In this document: in pieces, positions 52,971 through 62,588 of the stretch
Numbering within the stretch: the first letter of the stretch is position 1
How the letters are laid out: every line of letters starts with the position of its first letter
From: Verrucomicrobium sp.
GTDB taxonomy: Bacteria; Verrucomicrobiota; Verrucomicrobiia; Methylacidiphilales; GAS474
Assembly (NCBI GenBank): GCA_028283855.1
Contig: JAPWJX010000003.1
Span: 1,356,500-1,420,499, forward strand
Direction of reading: 5' to 3'
DNA: 64,000 nt
Position numbers and translations under genes: made by a program
Notes under the pieces: model-generated
Database searches by the model: none
Seen by the model: the letters and a program-made list of their open reading frames with translations, nothing else
Told to the model about the DNA's origin: nothing

Positions 52971-52996
52971 GCGGAGACCACGAGTCTCCGCTTTTT
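52971..52996 (+). terminator. Rho-independent terminator
   Basis: Perfect 8-base-pair stem GCGGAGAC / GTCTCCGC around the loop CACGA, followed directly by TTTTT. It lies 6 bases after the stop of the hypothetical gene and insulates that operon from the origin region. Confidence 0.9.
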
Positions 52997-53031
52997 ACTT
53001 CTCCTGTGCCTGCTCTGGACGCACTCGAGGA

Positions 53032-54487
53032 ATGGCCTACAAATCTGCAGGGCGCGTACCGAGGTTCCGGCCAGCAACTTTCCAGGTTATCCACAAATGG
53101 ACCACAGCCATGTTTGTGGGCCTTTCCCAGATTTGTAGACCGTGCAGCCCAAGGTTGTAGTCCATCCGGCAGCGAGGTCTGTAGGCTTTGAGGGGTATGG
53201 CCTACGTTCATGGAAGCGCCGCGACGCAGGTTTTAGCCGGTATCAGCTTGAATTTCCCCCGCGAATCAGCAAGTTGCGGAGCGTTAACGATTTGATTGGA
53301 TTTTGTTAACTTAGGATTCGAATCAGCACACGAATCCACAGAAACGGACGCGCGACTTGTCCACAGGGCCGCCGGTGGATTTAGCCAGACTCGCCTAGCA
53401 GTTCGCAGCACCCATATCTGTAGTCCATTGCCCCAATTTGACTCTCCGGAAGACGGGTTCGTATGGGCAGCAGTTCCAGAATGCCTGCAATGCCCGATAA
53501 ACCTCCCCATAACCGTAGTCCATACGCTGTAACGCCCGCCACACGCGGGGTTGCGCGTCACGAAGTCCCGAGGTTGTGGCCTTAATTGGCTTAGAAAATA
53601 CGTCAATGGACTACGGTTGTGGGCCGCTTTTGCCGATATCGGTCCGTGTACGGCAATCTTGAGGGTCCACAAATTTGCGCCATTTCAGCCGTCTCGTTCA
53701 GGGGTTGACGGCCTGCAATTTCCCTGTCTTGGCCCGCACACAACCGCTGCAAGCTCTTTTTACCGTGCCAATGGCCTACAAATCTGCTGATTCCGGCTGA
53801 ACCACCGGTCAAACTGTCTCAGAATGGACTACAAACGTGAGCGCCCCGGGATTGCCTCATGTTTGCAGTCCATTTTCCCCCCAGCGAACTCGCATGAAAT
53901 CTCAAGTTGAACCGTAGCTCCCGTATTTGTAGTCCATAGACCCGAAAGGCAGGCCGGATGGGCTCTTCGCGGGTCTCTCTACCGAGCATCTGGCTCGCCC
54001 CGCTCGGCACTTAGCGGTACTCGCCTTGGGCCTATGGACTACAAACATGGTTATCCCTTTGCGGCGGCCGCGCTGGCTCAGAAAAACCGCTTTTTAACCC
54101 GCCCGTCGCCGCCCTATGGACTACAAATACGCGGGCAACGCAAGCCGCCGGTAAGAATCAGGGCCAAAAGAGGACAGGGAAAGCCGGTTTTCGGGCCGGC
54201 GCGCCCACGACCAGACGCGGAATAGCCGTTTCGCGCCATATTTGTAGGCCATACCGGGGCTTGGTAACGTGTGCGCGTCGCGTACAAAAAGCAGCAGGGG
54301 GAATCCGAGCCATATCTGTAGTCCATTCGAGCGGCGATTCCGACCCGCAAAACGGCTTTAATTGGGTAAACCCTGGTATCGCACCTAAAATTACGTGAAA
54401 CGCCCGTCCCATGGGCGATTGCTGGAAACAAATCGCGAAGACAGGCGGCTATTTTTTCAGAATCGTGGTATGGCCTACAAACGTGGG
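53032..54487. repeat. Iteron array of a plasmid replication origin
   Basis: About 20 copies of a 17-19-base repeat, consensus ATGGNCTACAAAYNTGG, lie in both orientations over 1.45 kb, with irregular spacing and no coding sequence. Plus-strand copies start near 53032, 53194, 53605, 53770, 53824, 54033, 54115 and 54470. Minus-strand copies lie near 53128-53144, 53151-53165, 53410-53430, 53506-53525, 53856-53874, 53921-53938, 54235-54254 and 54310-54328. Weaker copies are near 53106, 53175, 53568 and 53663. Iterons bind the Rep initiator; the rep gene starts 57 bases after the last copy. Copies vary mainly at positions 5 and 13-14. Confidence 0.88.
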
Positions 54488-54516
54488 TTGACCGGTGAGG
54501 CCATAGCCCGCATATT
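54488..54516 (+). promoter_or_regulatory. Probable rep promoter adjoining an iteron
   Basis: TTGACC at 54488-54493 and CATATT at 54511-54516 are separated by exactly 17 bases and lie 27 bases before the rep start codon. The last iteron (54469-54487) ends right at the -35 box, so initiator binding would block transcription. AAGGGA at 54528-54533 is a suitable ribosome binding site for ATG 54544. Confidence 0.55.
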
Positions 54517-54543
54517 CCGGCGGAGTTAAGGGAATGACCACTT

Positions 54544-56034
54544 ATGGACAGAGATATCTCCGGAAATACCGCCAGTACCGACTTCGATAGCGCGCCGGTG
54601 TCGCGCGCAGATACGACACCTCGCCGCGCTGGTCGTCGCGTCTCGAAGGTACGGCCGCCGGCGCCGACTGTCACGACGTCGACGGAATTGACCGCTGTCG
54701 AAGTGGTCGGTAGCGATGTCCAGGTTCCGAAGGAGTTGGCTCAGTTCCTTGCGACCAACGAGGCAGAAGGCCTGACGCAGTATCAGCGCAGCCTAGACTT
54801 ATTCGACGAGGGAACGCAGATAACCGAAGCGCGTAACGACCTGCTCCTGAAAAAGAGCAGCCAGCGCATCCGGTTCGAGACATCCCTGACTCTGCTGCAG
54901 AAGAAATTGCTCAACGCGCTACTGTTCGTCGCCCGCCCCACGTTGTCCGGTCGCGAGATGTTCTCGGTGCCAGTGGATTACTTGTCGTGGTGTGTGAGCC
55001 ATGACAGGTCCGACATGGGCTACCTCAAAGATTCGCTGAAGGCGATGAAACGCACTATTGAGGTAGAGGAAGGCGAGAAATGGTTGTTGACCAGCTTGCT
55101 GGCGGACGTACTGTTTGACGGCAAGAACATCATCTACGACATCCCCCCGCTCGTGCGTCGCGCGTTCAGCGCACCCAAACGCTACTACTACATCTCGATG
55201 GTGGCCAACGCGAGGTGCCGCAGCAAGTATTCACACTCCCTCTACGAGATGCTCAAGGAGTTTGAGTACCGCGGCGAGACGCCGGTGATGACCATCGAAG
55301 AGTTCCGGGAGCGGATGGGCGTTGAAAAACACGAATATCCCGAATTCAAGCGACTCTCGGCCCGAACCATCACAGGGCCTTTGCAGGAATTGGAGGAGAT
55401 GAGCGACCTCACTGCGACAGTCGACTACGCGACCAAGGGGCGCAAAATCGTCGGCATCATGTTTTACATCAAGCCGAACCCCAAAAACCAGTTCCCGACG
55501 GACAGCAATGAGCGCATCAGACCTGAATACTGGACGATGCTTAAGGACGAATTTGGGCTCAACCGTAGCCAGCTCGATGAAGTCACGCGTGTCCACTCCG
55601 CCAAGCGCGTTGAGGAAGTCTGCGACGTTCTCTTCTACCGCTATATCACGAAAAAGAAAGAAATCAAGAATGGGTTCAAGCTGGTCAGCTCCGGTCTGAA
55701 CGATACTGAAGGCAAGTACCACCTGACCAATCGGGAAAAGGATGAGCTTGCCGTGCTGAGAGAGCGCGAGCAGACAATGAGCGTCGAGCAGAAGATGCGC
55801 GATGCACAGGTCCGCGCGCACGAAGCGCGAGTTGCGGAATTCAATCATCGATGGGCTACGTGGAGCGACCAGGAGCAGCAGTTCCACTGGAGCGTTTTCG
55901 TGAAAGAGCCCGAATTTATGACGTTGCAAAAAGCCAAGCTGGTCTCGGCCAGCGACACTCCGAATCTGAATGCTCCGATGGTTCACTCTGCTTTCATGAA
56001 CTACCTGCTGCGCACGGGCCGCCTCGGCGATTGA
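54544..56034 (+). CDS. Plasmid replication initiator, Rep_3 family
   Basis: A 496-residue initiator. After a Thr/Ala/Arg-rich N-terminal tail of about 90 residues there are two winged-helix domains: SQRIRFETSLTLLQKKLLNALLF and ARCRSKYSHSLYEMLKEFEYRG, the latter the well-conserved Rep_3/RepB segment, followed by TIEEFRERMGVEKHEYPEFKRL and GRKIVGIMFYIKPN. Such proteins bind iterons and open the origin. The C-terminal 130 residues are charged and specific. It lies directly after the iteron array. At 496 residues it is longer than the usual RepB (about 300). Reading frame intact, unlike most neighbours. Confidence 0.92.
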   Translation: MDRDISGNTASTDFDSAPVSRADTTPRRAGRRVSKVRPPAPTVTTSTELTAVEVVGSDVQVPKELAQFLATNEAEGLTQYQRSLDLFDEGTQITEARNDLLLKKSSQRIRFETSLTLLQKKLLNALLFVARPTLSGREMFSVPVDYLSWCVSHDRSDMGYLKDSLKAMKRTIEVEEGEKWLLTSLLADVLFDGKNIIYDIPPLVRRAFSAPKRYYYISMVANARCRSKYSHSLYEMLKEFEYRGETPVMTIEEFRERMGVEKHEYPEFKRLSARTITGPLQELEEMSDLTATVDYATKGRKIVGIMFYIKPNPKNQFPTDSNERIRPEYWTMLKDEFGLNRSQLDEVTRVHSAKRVEEVCDVLFYRYITKKKEIKNGFKLVSSGLNDTEGKYHLTNREKDELAVLREREQTMSVEQKMRDAQVRAHEARVAEFNHRWATWSDQEQQFHWSVFVKEPEFMTLQKAKLVSASDTPNLNAPMVHSAFMNYLLRTGRLGD

Positions 56035-56064
56035 CGCACAAGGCCGGCCATCGGCTCGGACGAC

Positions 56065-56599
56065 TCAACGAAGTCGAAGGTGCTTCAGCACAGCTGCCGC
56101 GCCAATCGCTGGGCCAATACACTGCTGAGAGCAGTCACTCAATTCCGTGAGCGGACTACTTGCCGGCGTCCGCAGTGCGCGCACAAAAGCGTCATAAGCT
56201 CCTGAGGTCAGTGTCGAAACCTCGGCCTCCGGTCCAGCAAAACCGACGAAACCCTGAGCAGCCCCTTGAGCCGAGAAGCGCGCCGGGCGCCGCGCGCACC
56301 GTACCGACCGCCGGCGCCGCCTGTGACCACGCCTGAGACTGCACATTAACCGCGCCCGATGTCGTCGCGACCTGCTCCCGAATAAGCTCACCTTGAGGTG
56401 CCGCAGCTGTCCACATTTGGAAGCATAGGCAGCACGCCAGCGTCATCCGGACGGCATTGGCCAATCTGAAATCGCGCTTCCGTCGTTGCGGTCCCGACGG
56501 CGCCTCACTTTCGGTCGCGTGGATTGCGCAGGGCAAGGTTGTGGCGCTTAGCGCAATTGGTTTCGACGCAAAGCCTCTCCCCGTGGTCTCACTGCTCAT
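56065..56599 (-). CDS. Secreted small protein, frameshifted
   Basis: Starting at ATG 56599 (overlapping the previous stop as ATGA) it gives about 50 residues, then RRKRDFRLANAVRMTLACC, a basic stretch leading into a hydrophobic signal, and PQGELIREQVATTSGAVNVQ. Near 56280 the sense passes to another frame: AQGAAQGFVGFAGPEAEVST, ending LKHLRLR at 56065. The joined protein has about 178 residues. No family recognised; plasmid conjugation genes often have this size and signal, but that is only a guess. It converges on rep with a 30-base gap. Confidence 0.5.
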
Positions 56600-56813
56600 T
56601 GACGTCCTAGGGCGACACCGAGCACATCCGCGACGAGCAGTCGTTCGCAGTGCGAGAGTTCTTCTGCAATCCCGCCCTTCTGGCCACCGACAGCGTCCAG
56701 TGCCCGGCAAATGACTTCGTCGTCCTCTCCTTGGGGAGCATTTCCAGCCGAGTCAGTGCGCTGGCGAGCTTGGAGCAGATTGTGACCAGTCCCAGGCAGC
56801 GTTCGATTCCCAT
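56596..56813 (-). CDS. Small hypothetical protein, frameshifted
   Basis: ATG 56813 has GAGGA about 7 bases upstream. The first frame gives MGIERCLGLVTICSKLASAL and EMLPKE. The second, after about 56724-56728 where GAGAGGAC seems to hold two extra bases, gives EDDEVICRALDAVGGQKGG and ends LGVALGRQ with a stop that overlaps the next gene as ATGA. The joined protein has about 71 residues. It is the first gene of a two-gene operon divergent from the large membrane-protein gene. Function unknown. Confidence 0.5.
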
Positions 56814-56928
56814 GATTTTCCTCAAAAGTTGACCTTTTGCATAGTGCAGCTCCGTCTGATTTGCCTAAAACAACGCGGCTACGACGTTCGCTATAGGTGA
56901 AAGGCCACTTAACAAAGGAACTTCGAGT

Positions 56929-58559
56929 ATGAAACCTGTTGCCGCCGCATTCAGCGCTGTCATCACCCTCGTGCTCGCATGGGGTCTCTGGTATATGACC
57001 ACCCCGGTCTTTAACTTTTCGTTCGTCGAAAGCTACATCTTCGTCGCGTTCGTCATCGCGATATTCGGGGCGTTCCTCGGACTGTTCGGTAACAAGAACG
57101 CGATGGCGCTGTCGCTGGTCGTGGCATTCCTTCTGTTCGGGGGCAGTATCGCTATTGCATCCCTCAGCAGCTGGTCGCTTTTCCACACTGAAGCTTATCG
57201 CGCGCAGCTCGGCGTCGAAGAGAAAGCAACCCTCTCGACATCCCTTCCACCGCTGCAACTCGATAAGGCACCGCTGGTCTCCGAAGACATGGCTGAACGC
57301 GCTGCCGAAAAAAGTCTGGCGACCGACGCCAACCTGGGCTCCCAAGTCAACCTGAGCCGGCCGACGCGACAGATTGTCGACAAAAAGCTGGTGTGGGTTT
57401 CGTTTTTGCAGCCTCGAGACTTCTTCAAGTGGCTTAAAGACGGTCATACGCCGGGTTACGTGGTAGTCGACGCGAACGATGCATCGAACGTGCAGTTGGT
57501 TACCCAGCTTCACGGCAAACCGCTCGCTTTGCGTTACACCCGTGGCGCCTTCTTCGGTGACGACGTTGAGCGCCATCTGTACCAGGCAGGTTTCCGAACA
57601 GTGGGCCTGACGGACTTCAGCGAAGAGCTGGACGATGAAGGCAACCCGTATTACGTGGTGACGCTGTACCAGCACACTATCGGCTTTAACGGCGACGAAG
57701 CAACTGGTGTTGCAACGGTCGATGCTCAGACGGGCGAAGTGAAGCAGTACGGCATCAATGATGCGCCCGCCTGGATTGACCGCATTCAACCGGCATGGTT
57801 TGTGAAAGAGCAGGCTCAAAATCGCGGTTACTATGCCGCTGGCTGGTTCAACCCGTCGGACACGGACCGCACGGAAGTGTCATCGGTCGACCTCGTGTAC
57901 GCAGCAGATGGCCATGCGGACTACTACGTCGGCATGACCAGCCTGGGCAAAAAGAGCGGATTGATTGGCTTCATGCTTGTCGACAGCCGCACGAAGAAGG
58001 TAAAGAGCTACGTGCTCTCAGGTGCATCGGAACAGGCAGCCATCGCGGCCGCAGAAGGTGTGCTGCCGGAAAAGCATTACACGGCAACCGCAGCGCTTCC
58101 GTTCATGCTCAACTCGACGCCCACGTACGCCATGACAATGCGTGACGCCACCGGCATTGCGCGCGGTTTCGCGCTGGTCTCGATTCACGACATCAGCAAG
58201 GTCGTGGTCGCAGACACATTGCAGGCAGCAAGCCGTCAGTATCAGATGAAGCTCAGCCAGGACCCGACCTCGGTTCAGGGTTCGACCGCCGTAACGAATC
58301 AGACGCTGACGGGCACGGTTTCGCTCATCGGCTCCGACATCCGCAATGGCAATACGCTGTACTACTTCACGCTGGATTCGATGCCCGGTCGTATCTTCAT
58401 GGTTCGACCGACGTGTCCGTCGAAATCGCCCTGACCAAATCAGGTCAGAAGGTATCTATCGAGTATTCGGCTGGCAACACGCAGTTGACCAACCTGCTCA
58501 AGTTCGACAACCTGGATATCCCCAACCAGCCGCAGTCGGCGACGGGCACCGCGCAGTAA
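56929..58559 (+). CDS. Membrane protein with large PepSY-like extracytoplasmic domain, frameshifted near the end
   Basis: Residues 1-85 hold three hydrophobic helices (VAAAFSAVITLVLAWGLWYM, YIFVAFVIAIFGAFLGLFG, LVVAFLLFGGSIAIASL). The remaining 400 or so residues are soluble, with repeats VDAQTGEVKQYG and VDSRTKKVKSYVLSG that resemble PepSY units. The open frame stops at 58434, but from about 58401 another frame continues GSTDVSVEIALTKSGQKV and ends SATGTAQ at 58559; a single missing base in ATGGTTCG would restore it. The terminator just after 58559 supports this longer end. Total about 543 residues. Function unknown. Confidence 0.7.
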
Positions 58560-58584
58560 AAGCAGTTTTTCCGTGCTGCATTCG

Positions 58585-58612
58585 CCCCTCGAGTCACTTC
58601 GAGGGGTTTTTC
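58585..58612 (+). terminator. Rho-independent terminator
   Basis: Perfect stem CCCCTCGA / TCGAGGGG around the loop GTCACT, followed by TTTTTT. It lies 25 bases after the restored stop (58557-58559) of the PepSY-like membrane protein, which confirms where that gene ends. Confidence 0.9.
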
Positions 58613-58897
58613 CTTGTCTCGCGGGTCGATTTCCAAAATCTCAGGTTACGCGTCTCGCTAGAGGCGCTTTGACATGCAACAGGCCATCGAGCTCGATGGG
58701 GCGCGCCGAGCGCCGCACGGGCAATTTCCTCCGAATACAGATTCGTCGACCAGGCCGACCAAGGCGCCCACGCAACTGAAATAGCTCAACCCGTCACCGC
58801 ACCGCCAGTGAGCTGGCTACATCTTGTGACACGGAAGCACCGGTAGCATCTCCGGCCGCACCCATTGATGTCGGCCTGGTCGCCTGCGGGTGCACGC
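58613..58897. other. Non-coding stretch without recognised elements
   Basis: Between the terminator and the end of the YgjV-like gene no reading frame has convincing protein character, and I see no repeat, tRNA or promoter that can be supported. Confidence 0.5.
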
Positions 58898-59419
58898 CTA
58901 AGCGTGGGCTTCCCGCCGCTTTGCCAGCATAGCCATCGCCGTCCGGGCCGTACCTAGGATGAGGATGACGTAGAGGCAGCTGCCACCAATTGATTTCGCA
59001 TGAATCGAATACAGCAGCCAGAACACCTGAGCGAACGCAAAGAGTACGCGTAGGTGAATCCCTCTGCACCAGTACATCGCGACGGTGCCAAGAATACACG
59101 CCAACGAAGGCAGTGCGTCCACGACCGAGTGGATTGTCTCAAAGCCAAGGATGACGTACAGACACACGAACACCGCGCCTACCCAGGCCTTTCGATAATA
59201 CGTCGCGCCGGCGGACCGCACGGTCGTCACTCAATTCGTTGGCGGTGCTTCCGCTGTCGCCGATAACAGCATGAAATGGATGGCGAAGACCAGACTGCTG
59301 CACGCGACTGTCAGCGTCAACTTTCTGTCGTCCTTAACCGTGGTTCCCCAGACATCGATAGCCATCGCAGCAAGTCCAAGGGCTTGAGCGGCGATAAGGG
59401 TTAGCGCAGGTGAATGCAT
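58898..59419 (-). pseudogene. YgjV-like inner membrane protein with in-frame stop
   Basis: ATG 59419 begins MHSPALTLIAAQALGLAAMA and continues KDDRKLTLTVACSSLVFAIH, matching the start of YgjV proteins. TGA at 59233-59231 interrupts the frame after APPTN. The same frame resumes at the next codon with VTTVRSAGATYYRKAWVGAV and LACILGTVAMYWCRGIHLRV, the YgjV C-terminal half. Together the two parts give 173 codons, the normal family length. One base change (TCA to TGA) would explain the stop. It may be a decayed gene or a sequence error. The physiological role of YgjV is not established. Confidence 0.75.
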
Positions 59420-59552
59420 TCCGAGCATGTGTGTTCCCGTGGAAGCGATAGCGAAAGCTCTACCGCAATGTTGGTTGCGAAAGGGAGAGTGGCGGTACAA
59501 CCGAGCTAAGCGCCCGGCTGCCTGTCGGCGCAGTCACTTCGCGCCGCGCGCT

Positions 59553-60827
59553 TCAGGCCATACCGTTGACCACCGCGCGCTGCACACCGTCCGGCAACTC
59601 CCCCTCGCGTCCCGCCAGGGAGTGAGCCAGAATCTGAGCGCTACCGGCGGCCATCGTCCAACCCAGTGTCCCGTGGCCGAAATTGACCCATCTGCTCACC
59701 CGGCAGCCGGCCAATCACCGGCACACCCGTCGGTGTACTGGGTCGAAGCCCAGTCCAGAATCTGGCCGCCTCGAGATTGCCTGCTCCCGGATAGAGTTCG
59801 GCTACCGCTGTCGCCAGAGTCTCCCGACGCCCATCCCTCAGGATTCTGTTGAATCCCGAAAGCTCCGCGGTGCCTCCAATGCGAATGCGGTTGCCCAGCC
59901 GGGTAATCGCCACCTTGTATTTCTCGTCCATGACGGTTGACACAGGCGCACGCTCTGCAGCATCAATGTCGACGGTGAGCGAATATCCTTTAACCGGATA
60001 CAGCTTCGACCTGATGTCAATGCCGAGTGGAAGAAGCATGTCGGCCGTGTAAGAGCCGGCGCACACAACGAGGGCGTCATAGCTGTAGACATTCCGGCTG
60101 GTTTCGAGGAGCCGGTAGGCGCCGCCGCCCTGCCGCCACCCCGTCACCTCTTCGTCAAAGTGAAACTGCACGCCGGCCCGGCTCGCCCTGTCGGCGAGCT
60201 GGCATGTAAAAGCGCTGCAGTCCCCTGTCTCGTCGTCCTGCAAATGAAGACCGCCGAACAGCGGCACGGCAGTATTGATGAGCGCTGGCTCCAGGCTGTA
60301 GAGGACATCGAGGTCCGTAATAACCGGCACTGAACGCCCGCGTTTGTCAGCATGACCGCGTCACGTCGGCCGGCATCGAGCTCCGCGCGCGAACGAAAGA
60401 GCTGCAAGGTTCCCCGCTGCTGATAGTCAAAGGACAGCCCCGGCTCCGCCTCCAGGAGCCTCGCCATCATCTCCTTGCTGAAGTAAGAAATCGAGAGCAT
60501 GTCCGCGCTGTTGCGCTCGAAGTCCTTCTGAGTGCACTGCTGGAACATGGCAGCAAGCCATTTCATCTGGCGAAGCGGCTCTTTCCTGTCGAGGCGAAGC
60601 TTGAAAGGAGCGTTTTTCTGAAACAGCCAGCCAAGCGCTTTCAGCGGAACACCGGGCACGCCCCATGACACAGCAAATCCATACGATAGCTGCCCTGCGT
60701 TGGCATAGCTTGTTCCGTCTGCCGGTCGCTGTCCTCGTTCGATGACGTCGACCGTGTGACCTTCCATGCGTAGAGCCCACGCCGTTGTGACGCCAATAAC
60801 GCCTGCCCCGATAACAACAATATGCAT
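59553..60827 (-). pseudogene. dadA: D-amino acid dehydrogenase (DadA-like), twice frameshifted
   Basis: Three frames join into a DadA of normal length, about 425 codons. ATG 60827 gives HIVVIGAGVIGVTTAWAL, the FAD-binding motif. Near 60325 the sense moves to VPVITDLDVLYSLEPALIN and on through YPVKGYSLTVDIDAAERAP and [20 protein letters not shown]. Near 59690 it moves again to [20 protein letters not shown], the conserved C-terminal FAD motif, and ends at 59553. DadA oxidises D-amino acids to 2-oxo acids. The racemase gene upstream on the same strand fits a D-amino acid pathway. The two indels are either errors or real inactivation. Confidence 0.88.
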
Positions 60828-60919
60828 TCTGTATCCACAAAGATTGAACATCCGTGTTTCGCCGGCGGCGCGCGGACGTTCGTTTGGAAAATCTGGTCGA
60901 GTCGCAGACTGGCGTTCCT

Positions 60920-61621
60920 CTAACCAGCCAGGGCACCCAACGTTGCGTGAGCGAGCGCGGTTGTGCTGTCAAAGACAGGATTCGGCACGCCGCGCGGGCG
61001 GATAAGCGACAGCTCGGTGCAGCCCAGGATAACGCTGGTGGTCGGTGCCGCGACCTCCCGGATGAGCTCGCTTAACGCTGCATCCAGGCCCTCACTCGCA
61101 CCGTGCAGCATGACCCCTGCGATAAGCGCGTTGGTTCTGCTTTGTGTACTTTCATCCGGGGCAAGCCGGGACAGCCCACGCGCGGCCAGCGCGCCGTCGT
61201 AGAGCCCTCCCTCGCGAGTGCTTCCCGAGCCAAGAACAAGTACAGGCCTGTCGGGCGCGCTCTTCGCAACATATCCCGCGGTAGCGTCAATCATGTCGAG
61301 CACCAGTTCGCCAAACTGCTCCCGCAGTTCTGGAATGAATGCGTGGAGGCTATTGCACGGCACCGCGACGTGCCGACAGCCGGCATTCTTGAGAAATTCA
61401 ACGCTGTGCGTCACGGTATCCCTCGCGGCAGCCATGTTCACGAGGCCCGCTTCTGTCAGGCCCGGGTAGCCGTGGCTAACGTGGACAACCTCGGGATATT
61501 CCGAGTCCTGAAATGCGCCCCACTCTGTTGCAGCGAGTTCGATGAGCCGTTTGTGAAATTCGGCGCTCGCAAGCGGGCCGGCGCCGCCAAGGATGCCTAT
61601 GCGGTGATTCGAGTACGTCAT
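60920..61621 (-). CDS. Aspartate/glutamate racemase family protein
   Basis: A 233-residue protein. IGILGGAGPLASAEFHKRL is the family N-terminus. The two catalytic cysteines are Cys89 in VAVPCNSLHAFIPEL and Cys201 in VILGCTELSLI. The ATG at 61621 was chosen for the conserved start; the frame is open further upstream. The family interconverts L- and D-aspartate or related amino acids without PLP. It is upstream of the DadA-like gene on the same strand, so the two may form an operon for D-amino acid use. Unlike its neighbours it is intact. Confidence 0.9.
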   Translation of the reverse strand: MTYSNHRIGILGGAGPLASAEFHKRLIELAATEWGAFQDSEYPEVVHVSHGYPGLTEAGLVNMAAARDTVTHSVEFLKNAGCRHVAVPCNSLHAFIPELREQFGELVLDMIDATAGYVAKSAPDRPVLVLGSGSTREGGLYDGALAARGLSRLAPDESTQSRTNALIAGVMLHGASEGLDAALSELIREVAAPTTSVILGCTELSLIRPRGVPNPVFDSTTALAHATLGALAG

Positions 61622-61789
61622 TTTTGCTTTTAGAAATTTGGGATGACGTGTAGCTACCGCGTAACTGGCGCCTACCGGCGCCTCTGCGTGCCAGCCCCGC
61701 TCGTCGACTGCGGCGATTTTTTCACCTGCGCGCAACTTCTCGGCTCGATTGGCTATACGTATCTCCACCTCACGACCAAAGACCTCGCT

Positions 61790-62002
61790 ATGACCCAAAC
61801 CATCGCCTCTACCGACTTCGCACCCGAAATGGGTCCCCAGGACCCAGCCGAATACGACAAGTGGTTTCGTGCGAAAGTCCAAGCCTCGCTGGACGACCCA
61901 CGCCCTTCCATTCCTCACGCGCAGGTCATGGCCGAGATGGATGCAATCATCTCGAAAGCGGTTGCACGCAGGACGGACAACGGTGAGGCCGTCCGCATTT
62001 AA
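61790..62002 (+). CDS. RelB/StbD-like antitoxin (stability determinant), orphan
   Basis: A 70-residue protein. PAEYDKWFRAKVQASLDDPR followed by PSIPHAQVMAEMDAIIS is a pattern I know from small stability-determinant antitoxins of plasmids that pair with RelE/ParE-type toxins. ATG 61790 is the first start after the divergent racemase region that preserves this core. Downstream in the usual toxin position no intact RelE/ParE frame is visible, so it is either an orphan or its toxin is broken. Confidence 0.7.
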   Translation: MTQTIASTDFAPEMGPQDPAEYDKWFRAKVQASLDDPRPSIPHAQVMAEMDAIISKAVARRTDNGEAVRI

Positions 62003-62245
62003 ACCATCGCGCTATATTCCTCGCGACCGACCAATCACAGTTCTGACCACGAGTGGGAACTGGAACGTGAGGGCGCCTTCCCGACAGGGATATTCGAGTC
62101 TCTTTCCGCTTCGGCGTCGAATGAGCCAGACGACAGAGACGATGACAAGTCCGTCGACCTGCACTTCAGGGCACCCTTGGTGCCCTTTGTCATTCTTGAG
62201 CTTCGGCGGGAAGTGTCGCTGCTTGTCTAATACGCTCAAGGACGC
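62003..62245 (+). other. Possible broken gene remnant
   Basis: The antitoxin frame continues after its stop with HEWELEREGAFPTGIFESLS and FRAPLVPFVILELRREVSLL, which looks protein-like but has no start codon. At the end another frame gives SNTLKDA and overlaps the next GTG as GTGA (62246-62249). The ending resembles TLKDT at 52599, where the next gene also overlaps. A frameshifted gene is likely, but its start and function cannot be given. Confidence 0.3.
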
Positions 62246-62401
62246 GTGAGCGACGTAAGGGATGGCGTCGAAACCGTCGAGCTGGCCGCGCCGCTGTTGC
62301 AGAAGTACGGCTATGGCCCATGTGACGCCTTCGCAGTAATTTACCCGGACACAGTCCGCGGTCCAACCTATCACGACCTGCAGGCTTTGCGGTCCGGCTA
62401 G
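62246..62401 (+). CDS. Small hypothetical protein
   Basis: A 51-residue protein starting at GTG 62246, SDVRDGVETVELAAPLLQKY then FAVIYPDTVRGPTYHDLQAL, ending at TAG 62399-62401. After that stop the frame stays open for about 29 codons (FVRLAVGVDAFGKSIDIRLA), so the stop may be an error or recent mutation. The start overlaps a preceding stop as GTGA. No family recognised. Confidence 0.4.
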   Translation: MSDVRDGVETVELAAPLLQKYGYGPCDAFAVIYPDTVRGPTYHDLQALRSG

Positions 62402-62532
62402 TTCGTGCGACTCGCCGTCGGGGTCGACGCTTTCGGCAAATCTATCGACATCCGTCTCGCGTTGAAGGAGATATCGCTGCAAATTTAGCGCGGGGTTCCA
62501 GCGAGCTATACGCTGACCAGGTCGACTGTGCA

Positions 62533-62562
62533 CACAAACGAAACGAGGCCCCAAGGGCCTCG
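62533..62562 (-). terminator. Rho-independent terminator
   Basis: On the minus strand, CGAGGCCC and GGGCCTCG form a perfect 8-base-pair stem with a 3-base loop, followed by TTTCGTTTG. It lies 27 bases after the stop of the 45-residue gene and ends the minus-strand operon that begins near 63472. Confidence 0.85.
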
Positions 62563-62588
62563 ATGCAATCAAGTCGTTCTTCGGCAGC

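Noticed and set aside
53032..54487. Could the repeat array be a CRISPR array?
   Set aside because: Repeats are short, degenerate, in both orientations and irregularly spaced, and a Rep initiator follows. Iterons explain them.
56596..57819. 407-codon minus-strand frame across the PepSY-like gene
   Set aside because: Most of it mirrors the plus-strand membrane protein. Only its last 45 or so codons make sense, as the end of the small frameshifted gene at 56596-56813.
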